DNA of 64,000 bases, from positions 68,146,027 through 68,210,026 of the forward strand of contig CM067344.1 in assembly GCA_034190875.2 (NCBI GenBank), in the 5' to 3' direction. Under the pieces are notes generated by a model. That model did not search any database. It was not told the DNA's origin and worked only from the letters and a program-made list of their open reading frames with translations. The DNA is from Urechis unicinctus (Eukaryota; Annelida; Polychaeta; Xenopneusta; Urechidae). A program made the position numbers and the translations under genes. Shown piece by piece: positions 31,969-44,236 of this stretch (position 1 is its first letter; each line of letters opens with the position of its first letter).

Positions 31969-34360
31969 TATATAAAAACTGCAACGTTATGATTTACACA
32001 CGGTTGTACATTTCCATGTGTGTGGAAATATGTATGCATGTAAAAGAAGGCTTAAATTTGAAGTATATATATGTACATGCTGGAGTAAATCACCTATTGA
32101 AGTCTAGTGATGGTATTGTTTTAAGAGATAGATAAACACCATTGGTCGATGAGTGACATCTGGAATGGACGGGTGTATGGACCACAAAGACGGCGAATCC
32201 CGACCAGTTCAACATTTGCTTTCTTGCACCAGGGTCTTTCAACTGGGACGGTTATGCATTGTGCACGGCGGCTCCATCTCGCGATTCAATTGACGCGGCA
32301 GCGCAAAAGAAAAATACACGAGACGAGAAACCTTGAGACTAAAATATGCTACCATGTTCGACTCAACTGCGAGCACTACGCGCCAAAATTACGACTTTTA
32401 CATAGACCTTGACCATGAATGATAAGAGATAAGGGGAATGATTGCAGCATATGCACAACGAAGCACGTGATCGTCAAGAAAATGAATGAAATCTGGTATG
32501 CGTCATCAAGAGCTCTGGTAACCAAGACGGCCGACCCATGCAAGACAAGGCGCTGGCACGCAGCCAAAATTAGATATTACAACAAAATGGGGAGAATTAT
32601 TTCAATTTAAACATACCACTGTCATGACCGAGTGTTCCTTGTGTTCCCAGTTAAGGCAAGGACTCTTCCCTGTAGTCTAACGAGAAATTTCGCGACGAAT
32701 TTCCAACGCAGACAGGGAGATATTCCCAACACGTGGCTTCTCAAACATCCAGCCCAGACGCTCTCTTACATGCGCGGTACTTTAGAAATCTGCCCTGCCC
32801 ATGGCAACCAGCCATGGACGGGGAAATTGAGTCGGGGCAACACTGGAATTCTATTGTAATTCCGTTTGAATGAGAAAGTCGATGGGACATTTTTTATGCA
32901 TATTTAAGTAATCAGAAAATAATAAACATGCAAATTCAGTTTTATAAAAGTTCTAATTGATATAGCTTGTGCAGAAATCGATGGTTTCCCACATCACAAT
33001 CAACAATTGTTCCCCTAAATACTAATCACTGCGCAGGAAATACTTGCGCTTTGTTGCCTTACTTATGCTATTAGAATAATATATTTCCACGCTCCAATGA
33101 CATGCTAACATAGTTTTCTGAAAATCCATCATAGGTGATATCATTCCGATTTAAGTTCACGCTACCGATACAGCGTAACCCCGCCTGAGCCACTTCAGAT
33201 CCCGGGCAAGTCAACCATTCGTCTTTAGTTGACGAGCCAAATTGAACAAGGGCTAATTCTATTCAATATTTTATTAAAACCCACTTCTATGATATCAAAA
33301 GGTTTCCGATGCAGGTCCCATCCGAGTCATTCATAAATTTGCGGTGAATTTGGCGGGAATGTGGTATACGGAATTTGGTGATGCCACTACACAATTTGTC
33401 ATACTTTTTTTAAAATTGGCGATGGCTACCAGCTTCCACCACCACCCCAAATAAGCCAATAAGAAAATAGTTGATAAACATTTAATTCAAGACAAATAAT
33501 GACTATCAACAACCGAAATGACAAGCAATTTAGAGATCAAAGCTAAAAGGAAATGCACACCCGCGCAATCCATTATGGCTAATAGCATTCAATAATATGT
33601 TGCCATTTCTGACTGCCAATATTGATTGGGACACAAGTATACTCAGAAGAAGTGGACTCGCTTATAAAGTAACCTCACCAATAAGAGCACGCCACGCCCT
33701 ACCGTCAAATGCTATACCCCTCCCCCAAACACAACAGACGTGTCCTGTCGTTGTGTGTGGGTACGCCACGGTCCGTGCGCAGGCGAAATGTGAACTTGAA
33801 CTCAAAGCTTAGTGCGGATGACCCCAATGTTCATGACCAGTAAACTGTCTGTGAATGAACTAGTATCGTTGAGAAGATGGTTAGTTCCAACACGCCGCTA
33901 TTACCATCCCGTTGTTCAATTCAATACCGAAATCGTGACGTTGTACACAAAAAAAAACCCCAAACACCCTCCGCCCCAACCTCCAGCATAAATGTCACCA
34001 TCACAGCAGGACGTCTCGACAAAATACATGTTGTTACCATACTGGTCGCTCATGCGATTAGTAACGTACACTGTTTTTTTACGCCCCGTATTGACGTCTA
34101 GAATTATTCATTTTTGTAAATTTTTATTGACTAGCTGTTTTCCTGCTTGAAAATTTCTTCCGTGATATATTTTTTATACAAACTATCACAGATAAACATT
34201 ATGTCAAACAGAGACCACTAGTACAGATGCATCGAAATTATCCGATACCTTCTTAACCTATGAGTGCTGGCTCTGTGAAAGAATCTCCACTACAGAATCC
34301 CACTTCAGAATCGAATTGATTTTTGTGGTATCAGGTGCTGCACAGCGCAAGTCTAGTCTA
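31969..34360. other. no gene recognised
   Basis: Open frames here are short, lack motifs and splice context, and look random. Moderate CpG content is seen at 32140-32400, 32700-32850 and 33700-33800. I see nothing further that I can support. Confidence 0.4.
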
Positions 34361-34418
34361 CATCCCTCGACTCTGAGGGTTCGCTGTCCACATCCCTCGA
34401 CTCTGGGGGTTCGCTTCT
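34361..34418. repeat. two-unit tandem duplication, about 30 bp
   Basis: The block 'catccctcgactctg(a/g)gggttcgct' occurs twice in direct succession. In the minus-strand open frame it reads as a repeated NPQSRGM block. Confidence 0.85.
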
Positions 34419-34609
34419 CTCCACCGCCTACGAGTCTGCGCGCTATACATGTATCCTAGTGTTCCAACCGGAAAAAACCGCTTTCCTAATAAGGCTATGC
34501 TCGGTATTTTCCGTGGTACCATGGCTGGCGAATCAACGCTCTTGAGCCGCATTCGTGTGAGGCGCCCCATCACTTCAGCGTAACAAAGATAGTGGAATAA
34601 CAATGTGCG

Positions 34610-34894
34610 TCTAGTCGGCGATCTTCGGATTTAACAGAACGCGTTTGCAAGGCGCGCTCCGATTGGCCACCGTCGCGCACCACGATTTTTTCCCGAATTG
34701 GGGGCATGTTTCTCTGCCTGTCAAGCTGTCAGTGCTTTGTTCGCGCTTTACCAGTTGCTGTTTTAAGTTCCTGCGTTGTTGCGCGCATTCTTGTTGCGTG
34801 TTTCTTTAGCTGTAAAGAACATCAAAGACGTCGCCGAAGGTGTCAAGCGTATTCTGAACTTCTCCTAAGTTCATCTGAACGCTGTCACGTCGCA
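34610..34894 (+). promoter_or_regulatory. possible CCAAT-box, CpG-rich promoter
   Basis: This segment is visibly richer in CpG than its surroundings (gcgcgctccgattggccacc, cgtcgcgcac). It contains an inverted CCAAT box (ATTGG at 34662-34666). An ATG frame leaves it in each direction: plus from 34895, minus from about 34570. This is typical of animal housekeeping promoters, but no transcript evidence is available, so the call is tentative. Confidence 0.3.
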
Positions 34895-34994
34895 ATGAGC
34901 ACATTTGAAGTAGTTCTCAAACACGGAGATTATCATAAAATAGTGATCCAAAATGTTGCCATCTACATTCATATCCGGTCGTCTGGGGAGTATT
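34895..34994 (+). pseudogene. possible first coding exon, interrupted by LTR element
   Basis: An ATG frame (MSTFEVVLKHGDYHKIVIQN...) runs into the LTR element at its target site. Ignoring the element and one target copy, the frame stays open on the right side to a TGA at 37191-37193, giving a 68-codon frame. The family is not recognised. It could be chance, or a first exon with a donor after the insertion. If the exon is real, this allele is disrupted. Confidence 0.25.
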
Positions 34995-35593
34995 TTCACC
35001 GTGAACGTCGGCACTGTTTCTAGTCGCAGTGATGAAGATGAGACGTCAATTGAATGGTAACTAGAAAAAGGAGGTTTATTTCTGAATGATGGGGTACGGA
35101 TTCCGTATCCCGCAAGTCCGAATATATATATATTACAAAACTGTGGTATGGAGTAACTCTGGTGATGTCCAGAGGCTACTGCTGAGCTGGAATTCCAAAC
35201 TTCTATGTGCCGTACGGAGTTGGCCTTCCAACTAGGTCCGTACGACGGTGACTGTTTCGTTGCCCCAATGCTGAATGTGTTTTTAACTTCTGGGGACGGA
35301 GGTATTTATACAAATGTGTGGCGTCGTCAGCAAGCGTGGAGGTACAATCACCTTTAGCTTTAATTAAGATCAAACGGTCTGATGTTAATTGTTATGGGAA
35401 TTGACGGGTTGGGAATTTTTACTTCAAAGGGCTCTACTTGCTACACCGGGACTATTTAATTTGGATAGTGGCCGTTTACTTCAGATATCACGGTTAGGTA
35501 TTTAAGGGGGGGGGTGCTGCATTATGACTCCACACTGGTTGACGACGCTTTCTGCAGTTATTACATAGTATCTAATTGATAAGGACGGTCACA
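34995..35593 (-). repeat. LTR (3' LTR of the element)
   Basis: The left copy of the direct repeat pair. It contains an A/T alternation (atatatatata), a palindromic 'tacggattccgta' and the motif ccgtacgacgg. Its outer edge abuts the GTATT target copy. Confidence 0.88.
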
Positions 35594-35689
35594 TATACCC
35601 TTCCTACACATTAGACTTGACCTCAAGTCTACAACAAATCGTTCACAAACAAATAGATTATACTAACAAAAATCAATTAACCTATACTA

Positions 35690-36414
35690 TTAAACATTAA
35701 TGACAGAATGACACCAAAAAACATTAGCGGTAACAATAGTCTCTTTGACGACTCCTGCATTGAGATAAACACTATTACAGTAAGCGCACATTTGGGACCG
35801 TGCATCATATCTAGATTTCCATCCGTGACTACCGTTCATGACACTTGTAACTGGTGCTTGACTGTCCTGTGTTAGGCTGCTGTGGAGGTCTCTTAATTGA
35901 TCGGTAAGAGTTTTAGTCCTTTCCAACATATTTATTTGTTCGCGTAGTGTTCGATTATCGTCTTGTAGCCTTTCCAGCTTTTCCGAAGCAGATGTGTTTT
36001 TGACCAATGTCCTCGCAGCATACCTCGCATGTTTTCAAGTTCAATTTGGGCGTCTAGTAATTGGTCTTTCAATCCGTCAATCTCACTCACCAGGTCACGT
36101 TCCTTCTTGTGTTGTCTTGGAGTATCTCTTTTATGATGCATTCTTGGGGCGCTTGTATTTACGCATGCCATCCAGTCGGATGCCGGGACTGAATGGAATG
36201 GTAGGCTGATCTCACTTTTCTTCTTCGTCAAGAACGTTTCCAGGCGGGCTTGATCCCGTCGGCGTTGACTTGGCGACTTGTTCTTTGACGGGGCTGTTTT
36301 AGGGCATGGTGTCGTACTTGGGGGCTTCTGCGATGAGGTAGTCGGTGTCAGGTAGTAAGGCACAGGACCTGGCCAGGGTTGTCCGTGGCGTCGGTAGCCT
36401 AAACGTCCAGACAT
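35690..36414 (-). pseudogene. gag-like coiled-coil ORF of the LTR element, frameshifted
   Basis: A frame from ATG 36414 encodes a basic, proline-rich N-terminal region containing SPSQRRRDQARLETFLTKKK, then a coiled-coil stretch (LVSEIDGLKDQLLDAQIELE). It stops at 35932. A second frame overlapping from about 36007 continues the heptad pattern (EKLERLQDDNRTLREQINML) and ends in a CAYC pair near the C-terminus. The two halves look like one protein split by a frameshift near 36005. The basic SPSQ..RRD block resembles repeat-derived ORFs common in invertebrate genomes. Function is presumably nucleic-acid-binding/multimerising (gag-like); this is inference. Confidence 0.5.
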
Positions 36415-36484
36415 ACCTTAGTTTTTGAAGATGACTTTCCTGTGATCAGCCAAAAGGTGATCACTCCGGATTTCTCCACCAATA

Positions 36485-37081
36485 TTCACCGTGAGCACTG
36501 TTTATGGTCGCAGTGATAAAGATGAGACGTCAATTGAATGGTAACTAGAAAAAGGAGGTTTATTTCTGAATGATGGGGTACGGATTCCGTATCCCGCAAG
36601 TCCGAATATATATATTACAAAACTGTGATATAGAGTAACTCTGATGATGTCCAGAGGCTACTGCTGAGCTGGAATTCCCAACTTCTATGTGCCGTGCGGA
36701 GTTGGCCTTCCAACTAGGTCCGTACGACGGTGACTGTTTCGTTGCCCCAATGCTGAATGTGTTTTTAACTTCTGGGGACGGAGGTATTTATACAAAAGTG
36801 TGGCGTCGTCAGCAAGCGTGGAGGTACAATCACCTTTAGCTTTAATTAAGATCAAACGGTCTGATGTTAATTGTTATGGGAATTGACGGGTTGGGAATTT
36901 TTACTTCAAAGGGCTCTACTTGCTACACCGGGACTATTTAATTTGGATAGTGGCCGTTTACTTCAGATATCACGGTTAGGTATTTAAGGGGGGGGGGGGG
37001 GGTGTTGCATTATGACTCCACACCGGTTGACGACGCTTTCTGCAGTTATTACATAGTATCTAATTGATAAGGACGGTCACA
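36485..37081 (-). repeat. LTR (5' LTR of the element)
   Basis: The right copy. Its inner edge is followed on the minus strand by TAT and a TGGTGG... primer-binding-type site. It differs from the other copy by small substitutions, a 6-bp gap near the inner edge and the length of a G run. Confidence 0.88.
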
Positions 37082-37193
37082 GTATTCTGCAAGTACATCA
37101 GTATTCACCGATATCATTTCAAAATTAGCGTGCGTGACTGTTGCTACACCATGTCATCACTGTCCCCTTCTTAATGGAAAGTACCCCAGCTGA

Positions 37194-39412
37194 CAAATTT
37201 CCTCAAATATAGGGGAATTCCTTGCTCGAGTTATAAGAAAACTTAGCTCGTAGAATTAGTATGGATGTGAGTGCACAGGGTAATTCTTAATTTATATAAT
37301 TAGAATATTTGACTTAAGAAAGTTGAATACAGATATGTCACACATCTCATTAATATGTATACATACCTATGAAGACTTGCTGGTACAATATTAACTTTGT
37401 GTTTTGTTTTATGAGGTGTTGTCGTTTGGTGGAAGAGAGATAAAAAGCCATGATGTTTGCAGCGGCTGACTTCAATACCAATGCAAAGTCTAATCCAGCA
37501 TTACCGCCTGATGAAGAGACATGTCGCACGCTTATCGCCTTGATTATTTTGATGTCTGGCAACTGCAATGGAGCTTATCGGTCATCCGGGTTTTTCGGGG
37601 CTCCCAAAATGCATTGCGCGCTAAGCGGCCTAGGCAACGGTGAATACATGCGGTCGGAAATATGCCGACTCCCAATGTTTTCAATCAAACGGAGTGAATT
37701 ATGTCTTTCCTTGGAGCCACAACATATGTTGTGCAATATTATATAAGATATATGATCGACTGGTTTATATAATGGTTGGTTTTTCTTGAGCTTCGCGTCG
37801 GCAGGGAAGAGATATCAAACCAAGGAGTTATATAACCTAAGAAGGAGTCGCAACGCCCTTTGAAGTCGCCGCCGTTGCGCTCGCGTGCGTGCCTCGGCAG
37901 CGAGTGTTTTCACAAGCTCGCGAGTCTGAGGTAAAATATCAGTACTTGCGCGAGAATTGGCTGACACAACTTCCAAAGACGCGGCACCACGAAACACGTT
38001 GCCATGCCAGGAGTTTCGGTGACGCGCGACGCAAATCTGACGCGCGACTTCAGTTCATTTTGATTTACTCGGAGCACATCTGGTCCGCTAGACAGTGGAT
38101 ATAAGGACGAATCGTTTTAATTTGTGGAGACATTTTCTCTGAAGCATCTGCCAAGCCAGCCTGGTTGTGATAGAATGGCTCGCAGTTACCAACACATAAT
38201 ATTTATCCATTAATCATTCAACCAAATTAAATTCATGATACACATGAGTCTACAAGAGCACTAGACACAAAGTACAAATTTGCTGGGACAAGACTCATAT
38301 TCCAAGTTATAGTTAGTTATATATAAGTATTCTGACATTGCATTAGTATGCCACCGGTAAGTAATAACACCAAATTATCGCCCACTGTCAGCCATATTGG
38401 ACTGTCAAATATACGTCGCATTTGGATGCGATTTGAAGGTAAACTATAAGGATATTTACAATTAATGATAATGGATTCTGTTTGGTTATTGGTTAAGGCA
38501 ATTGTGCCGTTATCTTGTCAAACAATACAACATAGTTTTTGATTAATTTGAAAAATTCTGGAAGCTTGAGATTCGACGAATTGTTCGAATTCAAGGTATT
38601 ATCGCTCACGTATTCAACTCAATAAAATAAAAAGTACACATTTAACAGCTTAATAATCGTGACCATTCGATTTGTCTTTGTTCTGTCAACGAATACCAAA
38701 AATATTTTTACGGGAATATTTCACAAATATCGAGAGATAGAAAAATAAATGTCGAAGTTCCAAGCCGAAAATATGGCGTCTCGATGCGGAATAAACACTT
38801 GCAAACTTTAATCGAATAAAACATATTGATTACCCGAAAAAGGAAACTATGATAATCAGCGTGTTTATTGAAATATAATTAATTACCTCGTCGGGCAAAT
38901 CCATCAGGTTTGGTGATACTGGTGAAAGTTTTCGAAAAAGAAAATGAAGTTTCTCGCACAGCAGCTAACGCCTCAACTTGCCGAACTGAAATGTGAGCGA
39001 GACACAGATCTCGTGGCGAGGCAAGCACTGCGCGCGAGATCTCTTTGATCTCGGCGTCGTGTCTACTCCTGCTATTGGTTATAACTCCTTGATCAAACCG
39101 GCTAAATCTGTCGTTCATTATTTATGGTAGATTTGTCTGTGGCATTTTGGGTTAATTGCACGTTTCCAAGATATCAACGCGCGGCAGTTAACCTATATAC
39201 TACAACTTATTCGCAATGATGTTGGTTATTAATCTATTCTAGGAAAATAGCCGTTGCCTAACGATCGAATATGTCACTTAATTGGAGCTGCAACCGTTTT
39301 CTTCAGATAGATTGGTCAACCCACATTTTCTACTGCCGGAATATTTCGATACGTCAGCTTATCGGATGTCTAGAGCACTCAACCAAATGGCTTTAAATAT
39401 AATTAGTTAACC
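37194..39412. other. no gene recognised
   Basis: This stretch contains two CpG-richer patches (37840-38060 and 38990-39060) with minus-strand open frames of 60-79 codons that match no family I know. The rest is AT-rich and featureless to my reading. Confidence 0.4.
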
Positions 39413-39850
39413 ATAAGAATATCCACATCTGTCACCCCACTGAATATTGAGACGAGTCAAACATTTGAATACCACAGCTGTCACCCCACTGAATATTAAA
39501 ATGAGTCAACCTAGCACCGGTTGGACGGTAATACATACAAAGCATTCTGCATGGCTAGAGTCAACCATATGAATACCCATAGCTGTAACCCCCGTGAATA
39601 TTGAGATGAGTCAACTATACGAATACCTATATCTACCCCACCCCACTGAATATTGAGATGTGTCAACCATATGAATACCAACAGCTGTCACCCCATTGAA
39701 TAGTGAGTGGAGTCAACCATTTGAATACTCACAGCTGTCAACCCACTGATTGTCATGATAGGTCAATACATTTAGTATCTACACTGAATATAAATTGAGA
39801 TAAGTCAACCCATCATAATACCCAACCGAAATTCTGAAAATTAAAGTAAG
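39413..39850. repeat. degenerate minisatellite, unit about 60 bp
   Basis: Repeated blocks of the form 'gtcaaccatatgaatacc', 'agctgtcacccc', 'actgaatattgagatga' recur six or more times with substitutions. Scattered 'agtcaaccc' remnants continue to about 40100, decaying with distance. Confidence 0.85.
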
Positions 39851-40143
39851 TCAGCCCTTTGAATATCAGTTGTCAACCCACTGCTCAAACAACCAAGTTC
39901 TTTCAACCACCAGTCAACCCATTTCTACCTGAAGATGCATACCTTAAGCGATCAACCTTGAGACCTTTACATGAGGTCCACCCGAGTGTCATAAATCTTC
40001 AACCAATCAAATACATACATTATACCAACATAATCTTATGCATAGTCAACCCATGTATACCAATAGTCAATCAACTTAATATATGCTGACAGCCCACTGA
40101 AAACCATGATTGGTCAATCCTATTAAACTTTGAATTGCATACT

Positions 40144-41735
<1,592 letters not shown>

Positions 41736-41960
41736 TCAACACTTTATATTGGTAGCATCCTTTGGCGATATCAGGTCCCCCGGCCAAAGGACCTTTTTAC
41801 CTCGCATCTCAAAGTTACCAATCATATATTCACCAGATTTAGACACTCCTTGTGAATCCTTGGTCTGCTTTGCATATTCAGAGAGGTATGCTGTGGTATC
41901 TGTCTGTTCCTGTTGAGGTCCATATATACTCACTTTTATTGGCATCTTAACCAAGCAGGT
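41736..41960 (-). pseudogene. tail-fibre-like repeat, copy 2
   Basis: This is a diverged second copy of the same block: SKSGEYMIGNFEMRGKKV followed by LISPKDATN. It follows an EYAK block that also precedes copy 1. DNA similarity with copy 1 is visible (tagcagcatcctttt-type core, 'acctcgcatgtcaa', 'tttgcatattca'). Tandem fibre repeats within one original gene are the simplest explanation. Confidence 0.45.
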
Positions 41961-42329
41961 CCCGCCTTTATAGTCCCTTAGCTGACACTTCAACTCATGC
42001 ATACTATAAATCAAGTTCAATAAGGAGTGATATAAGTTATAACCTCACATTGCAACTGATTATTCCCAACGAAATTGATAATATCGCCTTCATTCAACTG
42101 TATGGGTGGGTCAAAAGATTTTGTAATATAATTTTGTTCAGTCAGCTTTAGTTAAAAACATCGACCGCATATTATTTCTGTTTATTACACATCTTGCTTC
42201 CGTGTTTAATATTCTACCACGCGATTACATGATTAACACAACCACCAAATGACATACTAATCGACCTCTTACTCTCCTTGGGGCTAAGAGTGCCACTTTT
42301 TACTGGAGCCCAAAGAGTAATTATTGGTT

Positions 42330-42510
42330 TCCTCGAGGATTATCGGACGGCCTTCTCGTTTTTGATGTCAACATACTGTTTGTTAGCAGCATCCTTTTGT
42401 GATTTGGGGTCAGGCAGACAACAGATTTCACTACCTCGCATGTCAAGGCCTACAGTCATAGTATGACCAGATTTATTCACTACAAAGGCCTTCTTTGCAT
42501 ATTCAAAGAG
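42330..42510 (-). pseudogene. tail-fibre-like repeat, copy 1 (fibre gene remnant)
   Basis: The minus-strand frame contains a Gly-x-Met-x-x-Gly-Leu-Asp-Met-Arg-Gly block, then Leu-Pro-Asp-Pro, then DAANKQYVD at about 42366-42392, ending at a TAA after 'EKAVR'. This 'DMxGxxIxxLPDPxxxxDAAxKxYVD' pattern is the classic repeat of phage and virus fibre proteins, which trimerise and mediate attachment. The copy is surrounded by stops, so no intact gene remains. Confidence 0.5.
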
Positions 42511-44236
42511 TATCTCTGTATCTCTTTTTTAGTGTGGTACAGTAGATGCACTGGCTCGTCTGGGTAGCTCTTCTTGTGTTTCTGTATTAGCAGCTCCCAC
42601 TGCTCTGTCATGAACCTTCTGGGGGCTGGTGAGTATGAGGTCATTTGCCCCCCGGAGTCCACTGCCCCCGGAAACCGGGGAAGGGCATTTCAAATCTCTT
42701 GACATTGGACCTTGTAAGGCTTGTGGAAGATACACTCTTTCAGGGCTTAGAGGGCGTCGTTCTTTGCCCTGTAGTCAAAGGTAACTACCATATAGTACAC
42801 ATTTTATCGAAGCAAGTTGTGTGGTAGCCCTCCTGCAATCGGTGGTGGTTGGTCCTGGTCACCACAGCAGATTACCTCTCCAGGTTGGTCTTTAGGTTGG
42901 TACATCAAGTTCAATCCCAAATGACACTGTGGGGGATGTATTTCTGGCCCATGCGCTGTGTTGTCCACACTGACTGGCCTCTCCACTTAACAAAGCTCTG
43001 ATAGGTCTGGGCCCATACGTCTCTGTTTCGCATCTCCTTGGCTAGACTGTGGATGGATGTGAACACCAGAGGATTTCGTGAACGAAATAGCTCAATGGTA
43101 AGCGTGGGTTTTTTCCACTTTCGCCACCCGCAGCTGAGCTGGTGCCTAGTCAAAGGATCGCTGTGGGGTGGTGCAATGCTTGGCGGATGCACATTTGTGC
43201 CTCTGCTGTGTGCGGGTTCATCACTCTCCATGGCAGACATGTTTGACGCAATGCTAACATAACATCCGCAGAAGCCGATGCGCGGGAGATCGCGGGTTCA
43301 TATGTGGTGTACTCTTTGGCGGGTATAGATGGTCACCCTTGTCGCGCCCAGCAGAAACCGCCAGCACACCCGCTGGACCCGTGGAATAGGCAATAGCACA
43401 TGAAAAAAACTGCTCTCATCGTGGGCAGAATCGCCTAGTTAAGCTTTTGCTTGCTTCGCAGGGCTAGTAGGTCACGGAGCATCAGGAAGATCACTCCCCA
43501 CAGTGCCACGACTGTAGGGCATACATGTTCTGCCATCCAACCACCCACCTTAGCAGCTAAGTTTAGAAACCATGATACGATGGAGCCAATAATCCCTGGG
43601 AGGGCAGCTACTGCCTTACCTGCCAGGCCCTTCAGAGTGTTTGTCAAGCAGTTCAGCTGCTTTTTATCCACTTCTTCACACCGCCCTTGTCAGTCGGTGT
43701 TGGGGATTGGTGCCGGTCGCCCCTCCCACGACTGTCAGGCACTGAACATCATGGATAGCCAGTTCGTCAACACTGTGTACTAAGTTTGCCTTTCCAGATG
43801 GCCCTGGCTCAGCCATTATTTGTGGCCAGACCAAGTCTTCTCCGGCGCCTTCCAAATATATCACCAAACTGTATATTTAATATGAGGCTGCGCTGGGAGC
43901 TATAGCATAACACGCACTCTTGGTCAGGCAGTTCTACTGCTGATATGTTTCTCCCGATCCCACTAGAAAACCGGCTAATTGCAGACCTCAAGGCTGACAT
44001 GTTTGGTGAACACGCTGTAAGAACTTGAGCTATATCACCGATATGGCATGTACGTAGCCCGCTTACCGTGGCCTTAATAACAGCAAAGCACTGTCAATTT
44101 GGAGAACCAAGTGTAGTAAGCAACGAATCCACATATGTCAGCGATGGCAACGAATCTACAGATATCAGCAGAGGAAATGTCAGGTGTGGTGAAGAGTGTG
44201 ACTCGTGAGTCAGAACCTACTTAAAACAGAGAAAGA

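Larger units (their letters stand above)
34990..37086 (-). mobile_element. young non-autonomous LTR retrotransposon with target-site duplication
   Basis: Two direct repeats, 34995-35593 (599 bp) and 36485-37081 (597 bp), differ at only about a dozen sites or small gaps. They flank about 0.9 kb. A 5-bp duplication, GTATT, borders the element at 34990-34994 and 37082-37086. Read on the minus strand the LTR is TGTGACC...GGTGAA. A TGG-starting primer-binding-type sequence (TGGTGGAGAAATCCGG) follows the 5' LTR after TAT, and a purine-rich AGGAAGGG precedes the 3' LTR. The ends are TG...AA rather than TG...CA. The interior has no protease, RT or integrase, only a gag-like frame. The element is therefore a TRIM/LARD-like parasite needing an autonomous partner. 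Confidence 0.88.
41736..44000 (-). mobile_element. decayed Polinton/adintovirus-like segment (virus-derived), several broken genes
   Basis: Several short minus-strand frames, broken by stops and shifts, lie close together: 44000-43809, 43867-43676, 43671-43435, 43240-42911, 42662-42480, about 42510-42330 and 42020-41736. The last two hold a tail-fibre-type repeat (listed separately). The frame at 43671-43435 is a small Gly/Ala-rich hydrophobic protein (KGLAGKAVAALPGIIGSIVS), a type I associate with small membrane-active virion proteins of Polinton-like elements. No polymerase, integrase, ATPase or capsid frame is visible, and I see no terminal repeats, so this would be an internal remnant. 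The class assignment is an inference from gene style. Confidence 0.4.

Noticed and set aside
35690-36414. host coiled-coil gene
   Set aside because: It lies strictly between two near-identical LTRs with a target duplication, so it belongs to the element.
37450-37746. 98-codon plus-strand open frame
   Set aside because: No recognisable domain, and no link found to the disrupted 34895 frame.
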